DNA from: Saprospiraceae bacterium
GTDB taxonomy: Bacteria; Bacteroidota; Bacteroidia; Chitinophagales; Saprospiraceae
NCBI GenBank assembly: GCA_020436835.1
Contig: JAGQWZ010000461.1
Coordinates: forward strand, 1 to 33,783
Length of the DNA: 33,783 bases
Direction of reading: 5' to 3'
The notes under the pieces are model-generated. The model had not been told where the DNA came from and did no database searches. It saw nothing but the letters and a program-made list of their open reading frames with translations. Below are positions 7,744 through 14,417 of the stretch, in pieces. Positions within the stretch are counted from its first letter, which is position 1, and each line of letters begins with the position of its first letter. The translations under genes and the position numbers were made by a program.

Positions 7744-8494
7744 ACTCCTGAATATTTTTCTTTAGATTCTGATCAGAACTTGTTAAAAAGTCAGCATTAT
7801 CACTGTTAATGCAGCTTTTAATATCGCCATTAAAAGCAAAACAAAGTTGTGAAGTAGCAGTGCCATGAAAAATTCGCCAGTAATTATTCGTACTTGTAGT
7901 TGCATATATTACACTTAGATCCGTTCTAATAGAGCCACTGACATCTAAAGCCTCAGTAGGTGCTTTCCGGATTCCCACCAGTCCATCAGGATCCATCCAA
8001 ATACCTAGATTACCTCTTGTCCTGAGAAAAAGACTGCCGGTACTATTGTTCGATGAAGTTCCGAGCTCAATATCAAACAGGTTCTTATTCCACAGGTAAC
8101 CGACATATCCCCCCAGTCCGTTGTAATAGGATAGATAGGGTTGATTTCCACTCAAACGCAAAATATCATTGTCTCCATGAATGTGCATGAGTGATAACGG
8201 ATTACTGGTATTCACACCGATTAGCCCCTGGCTGTTGATCGTCATCCTGTCCACGTGATTCGTCACAAATTTTAATTGTCCCGCCGTATTTTCATCGCTG
8301 GTTCCCAGAGTCATGGTACCCTGATTGTTCCATAAAAAACCTTTATAGGCAGGCCCATCCCAAAAGGACAACCAGGATTGATTGCCGTCGATACGGGCGG
8401 CTTCGAGATTGCGTTCGATGTGCAGGTGAGGCTGCGCTGAAATATTAAAGATCACGATGGAAATAAGAGCAAAGACCAAATAAACCTTTTTCAT
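7691..8494 (-). CDS. Secreted fibre-like protein S74-1, N-terminal part (frameshifted)
   Basis: The start is the ATG at 8494 (M-K-K-V-Y-L-V-F-A-L-I-S-I-V-I-F-N-I-S-A-Q, a signal peptide); the longer frame runs back through the promoter module. The mature protein has two copies of a ~79-residue unit, beginning near R34 (R-I-D-G-N-Q-S-W-L-S) and R113 (R-L-S-G-N-Q-P-Y-L-S), each with G-(FY)-L-W-N. The self-cleavage motif S-S-D-Q-N-L-K follows, with serine and lysine five apart as in endosialidase chaperones. The frame is lost at K-I-L-P-K-N-Q and stops at 7691. It is close to its neighbour S74-2 over ~165 residues, a tandem duplicate. Likely a trimeric surface or released fibre; ligand unknown. 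Confidence 0.85.
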   Translation of the reverse strand: MKKVYLVFALISIVIFNISAQPHLHIERNLEAARIDGNQSWLSFWDGPAYKGFLWNNQGTMTLGTSDENTAGQLKFVTNHVDRMTINSQGLIGVNTSNPLSLMHIHGDNDILRLSGNQPYLSYYNGLGGYVGYLWNKNLFDIELGTSSNNSTGSLFLRTRGNLGIWMDPDGLVGIRKAPTEALDVSGSIRTDLSVIYATTSTNNYWRIFHGTATSQLCFAFNGDIKSCINSDNADFLTSSDQNLKKNIQEYEQKILPKNQASSILRI

Positions 8495-8522
8495 TGGGTA
8501 ACTATTTAATAGCTTATTTGGG

Positions 8523-8568
8523 TAAAGTTGCCGTTCTAAGAAAGAATCCGCAATACCGAGATCGGGGG
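8523..8568 (-). promoter_or_regulatory. Shared S74 promoter module, copy 1
   Basis: Plus-strand CAATACCGAGATCGGGGG at 8551-8568. Read on the minus strand it ends in TTG (-33-like), followed after 20 bases by CAACTTTA (8530-8523), close to the Bacteroidota -7 element TAnnTTTG. The start codon is 28 bases further on. CCGA/TCGG inside the block forms a small inverted repeat. Confidence 0.65.
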
Positions 8569-8636
8569 GGAATAGATTCGAATATTTTCTAGTCACAATG
8601 CCTCAACCACTTGCCTAAAATGAATACTCAACTATC

Positions 8637-9740
8637 TTATGTTTTCATTAACCCGGATAGAGATTTTTGCATTTCGCGAATCTGAGCTTCCAATCGTTCA
8701 ATACTTACTTTTTGGTCTTTTTTCAGATCTTCCAAACACTCTTGTAAATGATCAATTCTTATTTGTTGACTTTCAATGATTTCCTGCTGCTCCTGGATGG
8801 CTTTGATGGCAATGACAGAGACTTTTCCGTAAGCGATGCCCAAATATTGATTACCCGAATGATCAAGCGATGTTTTTACGACTTCCGGGAAATATTCCTT
8901 GACATTTTGTGCAATTAATCCGAAAGACGGACTGTCGTCATTCTTCATATCTCTATAGTAATAGGTACTTACCTCTAATTTTAAAAGGTCATCTAGTATT
9001 CCTGATCGAAAAGGAGAAATGCTTCGTTTAAGACCAATATCTGACGATGAAATCCAGTCACCGTCGTCATCATTAACATAGGCTTTAAAAACATTATTAT
9101 AATAGAAATACAACAGGCCGCCGGGTACTACTGCGATAGTCCAGCGATTGTTTGTGTTTTCATCTTCGATACCCACTGTGCCCTTCACATCAAACGGGGA
9201 AAACGGTTCCTTACGAACACCAACCCAACCATCGGGGTTAATGTACATTCCTAGATTGCCCCTTGCTCTAAGAATTAATCTACCGGTATTATTTCCAATA
9301 GCCGTTCCCAATTCCATGTCAAAAAGATCTTTATTCCATAAATAACCAACATATCCTCCCAATCCATTAAAGTACGAGAGATAGGGTTGACCCCCACTTA
9401 ATCGTAAAACGTTGTTATCTCCATTAATGTGAAGAAGTGCTAAAGGATTGCTGGTATTCACACCAATTTGCCCTAGACTGTTAATGGTCATGCGTTCGGC
9501 ATTATTAGTCACAAACTTGAGTTGTCCGGTGATGTTTTGATCGCTGGTCCCCAAAGTCATCGTTCCCTGGTTATTCCATAGAAATCCTTTGTAGGCAGGA
9601 CCGTCCCAGAAAGATAACCAGGATTGATTTCCATCGATCCTGGCTGCTTCCAGATTGCGTTGGATATGTAGGTGGGGTTGAGCATAATTAATTTTATAAA
9701 ATCCCAGCACCAACAGAGAGAGCCAGCATATATTTTTCAT
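8637..9740 (-). CDS. Secreted fibre-like protein S74-2 with peptidase S74 chaperone
   Basis: 367 residues, intact. Signal peptide M-K-N-I-C-W-L-S-L-L-V-L-G-F-Y-K-I-N-Y-A then Q-P-H-L-H-I-Q-R-N. The next ~160 residues hold the same two ~79-residue units as S74-1. A variable stretch (~185-225) precedes S-S-D-I-G-L-K, whose serine and lysine correspond to the self-cleaving pair of endosialidase-type chaperones. The chaperone core has F-G-L-I-A-Q-N-V-K-E-Y-F-P-E and Y-G-K-V-S-V-I-A-I-K-A-I-Q-E-Q-Q-E, and the last ~55 residues are a heptad-rich coiled coil. In phage, such domains trimerise the fibre and are then cut off; in Bacteroidota the role of the secreted versions is not established. No terminator is visible before S74-1. 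Confidence 0.88.
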   Translation of the reverse strand: MKNICWLSLLVLGFYKINYAQPHLHIQRNLEAARIDGNQSWLSFWDGPAYKGFLWNNQGTMTLGTSDQNITGQLKFVTNNAERMTINSLGQIGVNTSNPLALLHINGDNNVLRLSGGQPYLSYFNGLGGYVGYLWNKDLFDMELGTAIGNNTGRLILRARGNLGMYINPDGWVGVRKEPFSPFDVKGTVGIEDENTNNRWTIAVVPGGLLYFYYNNVFKAYVNDDDGDWISSSDIGLKRSISPFRSGILDDLLKLEVSTYYYRDMKNDDSPSFGLIAQNVKEYFPEVVKTSLDHSGNQYLGIAYGKVSVIAIKAIQEQQEIIESQQIRIDHLQECLEDLKKDQKVSIERLEAQIREMQKSLSGLMKT

Positions 9741-9764
9741 CTATTACTTGACTTATATTTAATA

Positions 9765-9810
9765 TAAATTTGTGATCTAAATTAGAGAGTCGCAATACCA
9801 AGATCGGGGG
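9765..9810 (-). promoter_or_regulatory. Shared S74 promoter module, copy 2
   Basis: Plus-strand CAATACCAAGATCGGGGG at 9793-9810 (one difference from copy 1). On the minus strand: TTG (9795-9793), 20 bases, CAAATTTA (9772-9765). The S74-2 start codon follows 24 bases later. Confidence 0.65.
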
Positions 9811-10000
9811 AGATATTTAATTATTAAACGCTAAATTATTGGGCTATGACGACTATGGAAAGAAAATTGATGGCTTTTTTTAGATACATAAATTAGGTCT
9901 TTCAAGTATTTGTGCCGTCGATCATAATATTTTTTCACCCTCGCCGATACCACTGAACCACTACTAAACTACTCACTGGCACCTGAAGAAAGAAATTAAG

Positions 10001-10042
10001 TAAATTTGATATATTAATAACTTGAATTTCAGATACCGAGAT
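10001..10042 (-). promoter_or_regulatory. Orphan S74-type promoter module, copy 5
   Basis: Keeps the central ATCTCGGTAT of the block and a CAAATTTA identical to the -7 element of copy 2, with spacing longer by two bases. It lacks the run of C and has CTG in place of TTG. The ~190 bases it would transcribe before copy 2 have only very short frames. Confidence 0.4.
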
Positions 10043-10122
10043 GTTATTTAATAGCCATTCAATAGGTTTGTACTCTTCGGTTCATTGAGTCAAAGTGAGC
10101 TCTTTTCCAAAGCTTGTTAATG

Positions 10123-10137
10123 GCTGCTAATAGCAGC
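10123..10137 (-). terminator. Hairpin after the FISUMP gene, possible terminator
   Basis: Perfect 6-bp stem GCTGCT / AGCAGC with a 3-base loop, 13 bases after the stop at 10150. There is no U-tract on either side, so termination is uncertain. Confidence 0.35.
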
Positions 10138-10149
10138 ATATATTACGAC

Positions 10150-10962
10150 TTAATTTTTCAAACATCGCACGGCACGCCCCGGATTTTTACCAGTTGTAAA
10201 TCTCCCTACATCACCGTTAATCGTATATAAATTTCGATACCAGGCAAAATTAGTCTGATATTCGGTACCAGTCCACCAACTACCATAGGTTCCAAATTCA
10301 AAGAAAGTTCCATTCGATTCGCGAAAGCCACCGGGTAGACCAGTAAAACCACTTTCATTAGTAGCATCGATGTTAGGGCTTAGCCAATGGGCAAGCCCTT
10401 TTTCCTTCAGTTTTCCACCGGCACCACTTTCACCACCCAAAAAATTAGTAAGAGTCGTCCAGTCTGCATCCGTGGGTACGTGCCATCCCGTTGGACAAAG
10501 TACCTTGGAATCATTGACTGCATACCAATTGTACAACTTGCCATAGGAAGGTTCATAGATGGCCGACGTATCGTACCAGCACCATGCCCCAACGTTGGAT
10601 GATTGCCAGTTTTGATAGTTATTCGTTTGCAAAATGACGGAGCCATCATTGTACTTGGTGGTGCGAAGATTTTCTGCCATCCATTCCTGAGATCCAATCT
10701 GAATAGTGCGATAGGAATTCCCATCAATATCTGTCACCTGGCCGTCAAATGCAATGCCGTTGGTCAAAGAAACCCATTTTGATCCATTCCAAAGCAGTAG
10801 GTCAGAACCGGTCCATTGAATGGTGCCAGATTGATTGCTTAAGCCGGAAGCTTTTCCAATAAGGATTGCACCATCAATATCTAATTTCTCCTGACATGAT
10901 GCTTGCGAGAAAGTACCACCGATGATCAGAACTAGAATGGTGATAGTGGTTAACTTCGACAT
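10150..10962 (-). CDS. FISUMP-domain secreted protein (Fibrobacter succinogenes major paralogous domain)
   Basis: The start is set at the ATG at 10962: M-S-K-L-T-T-I-T-I-L-V-L-I-I-G-G-T-F-S-Q-A-S-C-Q gives a signal peptide and leaves 13 bases after the upstream stop. Residues ~75-270 carry the FISUMP pattern: D-I-D-G-N-S-Y-R-T-I-Q-I-G-S-Q-E-W-M-A-E-N-L, L-Y-N-W-Y-A-V, L-C-P-T-G-W-H-V-P-T-D-A-D-W, L-P-G-G-F-R, and a C-terminal G-R-A-V-R-C-L-K-N. The domain has a lectin-like fold by family resemblance and occurs in cell-surface proteins; ligands are generally unknown. The segment before it, W-T-G-S-D-L-L-L-W-N-G-S-K-W-V, resembles short tail-fibre units. Third gene of the S74-3 / lipoprotein / FISUMP operon. 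Confidence 0.88.
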   Translation of the reverse strand: MSKLTTITILVLIIGGTFSQASCQEKLDIDGAILIGKASGLSNQSGTIQWTGSDLLLWNGSKWVSLTNGIAFDGQVTDIDGNSYRTIQIGSQEWMAENLRTTKYNDGSVILQTNNYQNWQSSNVGAWCWYDTSAIYEPSYGKLYNWYAVNDSKVLCPTGWHVPTDADWTTLTNFLGGESGAGGKLKEKGLAHWLSPNIDATNESGFTGLPGGFRESNGTFFEFGTYGSWWTGTEYQTNFAWYRNLYTINGDVGRFTTGKNPGRAVRCLKN

Positions 10963-10975
10963 ATGCTGAAATTTT

Positions 10976-11473
10976 TTAGAGATTAGCGACAAATTCATCG
11001 GTAAATGTTTTTTCACCATTGGTCGCCTTTATAATCAGACTTAAGTCGTCCAACCGTACTATTTCCCAAAAGAGGGTTTCACCGGTATCAGTATTGGTGC
11101 CTAAAAACCCAGGAGGGTCGTTGTTTAACTGCAAATCAATGGTTGAAATAACATAAGGTGGTTCTGCAGGATCACAAGAGTCCACGCCATAGAATTCCAC
11201 CATTTTAATCGGTGGTTTTTCGGGGTCATCTATAAATTTGACAATGGAGTAAAATTCACAAGGTTCAAAGAGTTTTGTGAAGTCACTGATTTCCATGCCC
11301 CGAACGAATACCGGAGGGTCAACAAATTGGGAGTATATCTGCCACCCATTTTGGCGGAGTAGCAGATTTTTGAGTTCATCATTTTCACCTTTTCCGGAAG
11401 TTTCTTTTACACAGTGAACCAGCAGTAAGGCAGTGATCAAAACCACTAAGAATTTGAATTTATTTGTTTTCAT
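10976..11473 (-). CDS. Hypothetical lipoprotein in the S74-3 operon
   Basis: 165 residues starting M-K-T-N-K-F-K-F-L-V-V-L-I-T-A-L-L-L-V-H-C, a clear lipoprotein signal with the cysteine at residue 21. The mature domain (~140 residues) has Q-N-G-W-Q-I-Y and a two-cysteine region (F-E-P-C-E-F-Y and D-S-C-D-P), and looks like a small lipocalin-like or beta-sandwich fold, but I cannot name a family. The ATG lies inside the end of the S74-3 gene with a 14-base overlap, and the FISUMP gene starts 13 bases after its stop, so the three are translated from one message. It may anchor or assist its two secreted partners at the outer membrane; that is inference. Confidence 0.7.
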   Translation of the reverse strand: MKTNKFKFLVVLITALLLVHCVKETSGKGENDELKNLLLRQNGWQIYSQFVDPPVFVRGMEISDFTKLFEPCEFYSIVKFIDDPEKPPIKMVEFYGVDSCDPAEPPYVISTIDLQLNNDPPGFLGTNTDTGETLFWEIVRLDDLSLIIKATNGEKTFTDEFVANL

Positions 11474-12455
11474 TGGCTGATTTTAAATGATTTTCGGAGG
11501 CCGGAGATGGTAGGGTTATTACCTGAGCATTCATTCTATTTTCCAGCACTTCGATTTGATTTTTTAGTTGGAAAATTGTTTCCTGGTATTCCCGTTGCAG
11601 GGCATTTATTGCTTCCACCAAAAGTGGCGTCATTTTGCTGTAGTCCATGCCCTTGGCATCGATCCCATTTTCTTCATACCCTACTATTTCCGGTAGGACT
11701 TTTCCCACTTCTTCGGCAATGAAACCTACATCATGCTGACCACCATGTGCTTTGTCCCAGGTGTAATAGACACCTCGAAGAGCTGCTATTTTTTTCAGAG
11801 GTTCATCAATATTCTTAATATTGTTTTTCCAACGGCGTGACGAGGCCGCACCATAGTTCATACCCGGTCCGGATGCATAGAAATCATAACTTGCGGAGGA
11901 CCCGCTATAACCTTCGACACCGACGCTTTGGCTTGATTGTCCGTAAACACCAACCCCTCCAGTGGCAGACGCACTTGCATATAAACCATAAGTGGCACCA
12001 TACGCCTCCATCGCGCTGGAGTTGCTTGAAATTGCATGGATGGCATCAGCATCGATACTTTGAATGGTTAAAGCTCTACCATTGCCAGTTTGATTGATAT
12101 TTAGCAATGTAAAACTTTCACTCCCGGAAATGTCTAGTTTATACCGAGGCACGACCCCAATACCTATTCGTCCTTGATCATCAATGATCATTCGTTCTTG
12201 CAGATTAGTCACAAATTTTAATTTTCCTGCAGGGTTGAACTCAGTGGTTCCGAGGGTGATATTGCCCTGATTATTCCAAAGAAATCCCTCATAGGCTGGC
12301 CCGTCATAAAAGGATAACCAGGCTTGATCTCCATCAAGACGAAGCGCTTCAAAATTTCTTTCGATATGCAGGTGCGGTTGCGTAAAGACATGTTGCGGAA
12401 AAATATTGATCAGGGTAAAAATGGTAATCAAATAATAAAGTATAGATTTTTTCAT
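11460..12455 (-). CDS. Secreted fibre-like protein S74-3 with peptidase S74 chaperone
   Basis: 331 residues with a signal peptide ending near V-F-T-Q. Residues ~27-100 are a single copy of the ~79-residue unit (R-L-D-G-D-Q-A-W-L-S-F-Y-D-G, G-F-L-W-N-N-Q-G) present twice in S74-1 and S74-2. The middle (~110-200) is a glycine-, serine- and alanine-rich repeat stretch (Y-G-L-Y-A-S-A-S, G-V-G-V-Y-G-Q-S-S, G-V-E-G-Y-S-G) typical of beta-helical fibre shafts. The chaperone begins S-S-R-R-W-K-N-N-I, serine and lysine again five apart, and has V-G-F-I-A-E-E-V-G-K-V-L-P-E-I-V and M-D-Y-S-K-M-T-P-L-L-V-E-A-I-N-A-L, then a coiled coil. The chaperone subtype is shared with S74-4, not with S74-1 and S74-2, so the cluster mixes two lineages. 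Confidence 0.88.
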   Translation of the reverse strand: MKKSILYYLITIFTLINIFPQHVFTQPHLHIERNFEALRLDGDQAWLSFYDGPAYEGFLWNNQGNITLGTTEFNPAGKLKFVTNLQERMIIDDQGRIGIGVVPRYKLDISGSESFTLLNINQTGNGRALTIQSIDADAIHAISSNSSAMEAYGATYGLYASASATGGVGVYGQSSQSVGVEGYSGSSASYDFYASGPGMNYGAASSRRWKNNIKNIDEPLKKIAALRGVYYTWDKAHGGQHDVGFIAEEVGKVLPEIVGYEENGIDAKGMDYSKMTPLLVEAINALQREYQETIFQLKNQIEVLENRMNAQVITLPSPASENHLKSANENK

Positions 12456-12483
12456 TTATATGAATTACTTTCAGAGATATATA

Positions 12484-12529
12484 CAATTCTGCGAACATCG
12501 ATCATCTTTCAGTACATCGAGATCAGGGA
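12484..12529 (-). promoter_or_regulatory. Shared S74 promoter module, copy 3
   Basis: The most divergent block in front of a gene: minus-strand GATCTCG is kept, then ATGTACTG in place of GTATTG (two bases longer), followed by 18 instead of 20 bases and CAGAATTG (12491-12484). The distance from the GATCTCG core to the -7-like element is therefore the same as in copies 1 and 2. The S74-3 start codon is 28 bases on. Confidence 0.5.
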
Positions 12530-12622
12530 ATGAATAACTTAGGTTATAAATCGCATTCTATTTCCCTGAAATGCTTATATTAATTATATTCTTTTGCATG
12601 GTAGAAGACTGAAAAATGAAGG

Positions 12623-13525
12623 TCATCTTATGACGCTTAATTTTTCAATTATTTCCTCTAGTGATTTAATACGATGATTTAATTGTTGTAAGGAAATTTC
12701 ATAATCTGCTTTTAATAGATCATGCTCCCGATGTAAAGCATTAAATGCTTCCACTAGGAGGGGAGTTATTTTGGTATAATCCATGCCCTTGGCATCCACG
12801 CCATTTTCCTCATAGGCTACGATTTCCGGGAGGACTTCACCCACTTCTTCGGCAATAAAGCCAATATCAGAATGACCGCCATGACGAGTGTCCCAAGTGT
12901 AGTAGACTCCCCGTAGCGCAGCTATTTTTTTTAAAGGATTATCAATAAGGCGGATGTTGGATTTCCAGCGGCGCGAAGATCCCGAACCGTAATTAATACC
13001 CGGACCTGAAGCAAAGAAATCGAAGCCGGTTTCGCTATATCCTTCAACCCCGATACCTCCAGCGCACTGACCGGATACCCCCACAGCATCGCTAAAATTA
13101 GAAAAACCTACTACCCCTGCAAGACGACCTTTACCCTGGACACCTATGCCAGCGGTTCCCGATGCATCACTGTAAATTCCTACCGAATCAGCATCGGCAA
13201 TAATTGCAATTTTATTGCCGAAAGCGATCAACCCATTGTTTCCTGAAGCTAGTACTCCGACACTCTGTTGCCCTTCCGATTTTCCATAGACACCTACGCC
13301 ATTACTGCTTAAAGTGGAGCCATATACCCCAAATGTTAACCCCGTCCCACTAAATAGATTTTGGCCAAATATGGCTACCTGATCAATCTGGTTAATCTCC
13401 GCTTGAATGCTTTGAGCGATTGAATAATTGGCAGGTAAAAATGGACTCAATAATAAAGATAATGCAACGAGTTTGGCCATAAAAAAGAGACCACCTAAGT
13501 TTTGTGTTCCTGCGAATTGCAACAT
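12623..13525 (-). CDS. Secreted fibre-like protein S74-4 with peptidase S74 chaperone
   Basis: 300 residues. Two starts are possible: ATG 13525, giving a 15-residue extension before the hydrophobic core, or ATG 13480 (M-A-K-L-V-A-L-S-L-L-L). I keep 13525 because it sits 53 bases from the promoter block, as in the other three genes. After the signal peptide, residues ~50-180 are Gly/Val/Ser-rich shaft repeats (G-V-Y-G-S-T-L-S-S, G-V-Y-G-K-S-E-G, G-I-G-V-Q-G-K-G, G-V-E-G-Y-S-E-T). The chaperone starts S-S-R-R-W-K-S-N-I and has D-I-G-F-I-A-E-E-V-G-E-V-L-P-E-I-V. It lacks the N-terminal unit found in the other three. First S74 gene downstream of the response regulator. Confidence 0.85.
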   Translation of the reverse strand: MLQFAGTQNLGGLFFMAKLVALSLLLSPFLPANYSIAQSIQAEINQIDQVAIFGQNLFSGTGLTFGVYGSTLSSNGVGVYGKSEGQQSVGVLASGNNGLIAFGNKIAIIADADSVGIYSDASGTAGIGVQGKGRLAGVVGFSNFSDAVGVSGQCAGGIGVEGYSETGFDFFASGPGINYGSGSSRRWKSNIRLIDNPLKKIAALRGVYYTWDTRHGGHSDIGFIAEEVGEVLPEIVAYEENGVDAKGMDYTKITPLLVEAFNALHREHDLLKADYEISLQQLNHRIKSLEEIIEKLSVIR

Positions 13526-13551
13526 TTAATCTCGCGTTTTTTCTCAGTTAT

Positions 13552-13596
13552 AAAAATTGAATTAGTCATTCACTTAGACAATACCGAGATTGGGGG
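13552..13596 (-). promoter_or_regulatory. Shared S74 promoter module, copy 4
   Basis: Plus-strand CAATACCGAGATTGGGGG at 13579-13596 (one difference from copy 1). On the minus strand: TTG (13581-13579), 19 bases, CAATTTTT (13559-13552), then 26 bases to the ATG at 13525. Confidence 0.6.
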
Positions 13597-13738
13597 AGGA
13601 GATTTTTTGATTTTATAGTATAAATACAGTATGAGTACATTCTTTTAAGAGAAGATTGACATATGGCTTTGATATTATGATGACAGGATCTCGCCGATAA
13701 AAGATGTTGTGATGCTGAATTTCAAAGGTCAAATTGGG

Positions 13739-14359
13739 TCAAATAAGCTTTTCTTTTAGAACTTTAGCCACTGCTTCGGTTGCACAATTCACATGCAACT
13801 TTTTATACACATTTTTCAGGTGCGTTTTGACTGTTTCTATACTAATGGAAGTGTTTGCAGCAATCATCTTGTAACTATAGCCTTTCACCAGCCATTGGAG
13901 TATTTCTTTTTCCCGTTCGGATAATCGATATTCTATCTCTGGATTACTCTGAAAATGGCCGATCATTTTTCTGGCAATTCCTGGCGACATGGGTGCTCCA
14001 CCAGCTTTGACTTCCCGGATACTTTGTGGCAACTTAACCAGTGATTGCATTTTTAATAAATACCCCGAAGCACCGGCACAAATAGAAGCATATAATCTTT
14101 CTTCATCTTCAAAGACGGTCAACATGATGATCTCTAATGAAGGTTTGAGCGCTTTTACCAACCGAACTGCTTCGATGCCGTTGATCCCCGGCATATCGAT
14201 ATCCATGATGATCACCTGGGCCGGAACCGTGTTGATAATTTCCACTATATTTTCAGCCGAACCATAATCACCGGTTACTTCCAGGTCTGGCTCCGAATCA
14301 AGCAGCACTCTGATCGATTCACGCAGGTTTTGATTGTCGTCAAATAGAATAATCTGCAA
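13739..14359 (-). CDS. NarL/FixJ-family response regulator
   Basis: 206 residues. Receiver domain ~1-120 with acidic pair D7-D8, phospho-acceptor D53 in M-D-I-D-M-P-G, switch threonine in M-L-T-V-F and conserved lysine in G-Y-L-L-K. LuxR-type helix-turn-helix at ~140-205: L-S-E-R-E-K-E-I-L-Q-W-L-V-K-G-Y-S, then S-I-S-I-E-T-V-K-T-H-L-K-N-V-Y-K-K-L. The start is a TTG; an ATG 13 bases upstream is out of frame by one base, and losing one G would give M-K-Q-L-Q-I-I-L-F, so the true N-terminus is uncertain. It follows the kinase gene by 58 bases, so the pair forms one two-component system, and it precedes the S74 genes it may control. Confidence 0.93.
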   Translation of the reverse strand: MQIILFDDNQNLRESIRVLLDSEPDLEVTGDYGSAENIVEIINTVPAQVIIMDIDMPGINGIEAVRLVKALKPSLEIIMLTVFEDEERLYASICAGASGYLLKMQSLVKLPQSIREVKAGGAPMSPGIARKMIGHFQSNPEIEYRLSEREKEILQWLVKGYSYKMIAANTSISIETVKTHLKNVYKKLHVNCATEAVAKVLKEKLI

Positions 14360-14417
14360 CTTGTTTCATATTTTCTGTGTGAGATATGGTTTTTATCAAT
14401 TCCATGCAATCCCCTAT

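Larger units (their letters stand above)
9811..10149. other. Intergenic region holding an orphan promoter module and no gene
   Basis: No frame of useful length on either strand. On the minus strand ATCTCGGTAT (10042-10033) is followed by CTG, 21 bases and CAAATTTA (10008-10001): a fifth, weaker copy of the S74 promoter module without the C5 part. Nothing coding begins downstream of it before copy 2. A GCTGCT-AAT-AGCAGC hairpin lies at 10123-10137, 13 bases after the FISUMP gene. Confidence 0.5.

Noticed and set aside
7441..13525. Prophage tail-fibre locus
   Set aside because: S74 domains occur in phage fibres, but each protein here has a signal peptide and no other phage gene is present.
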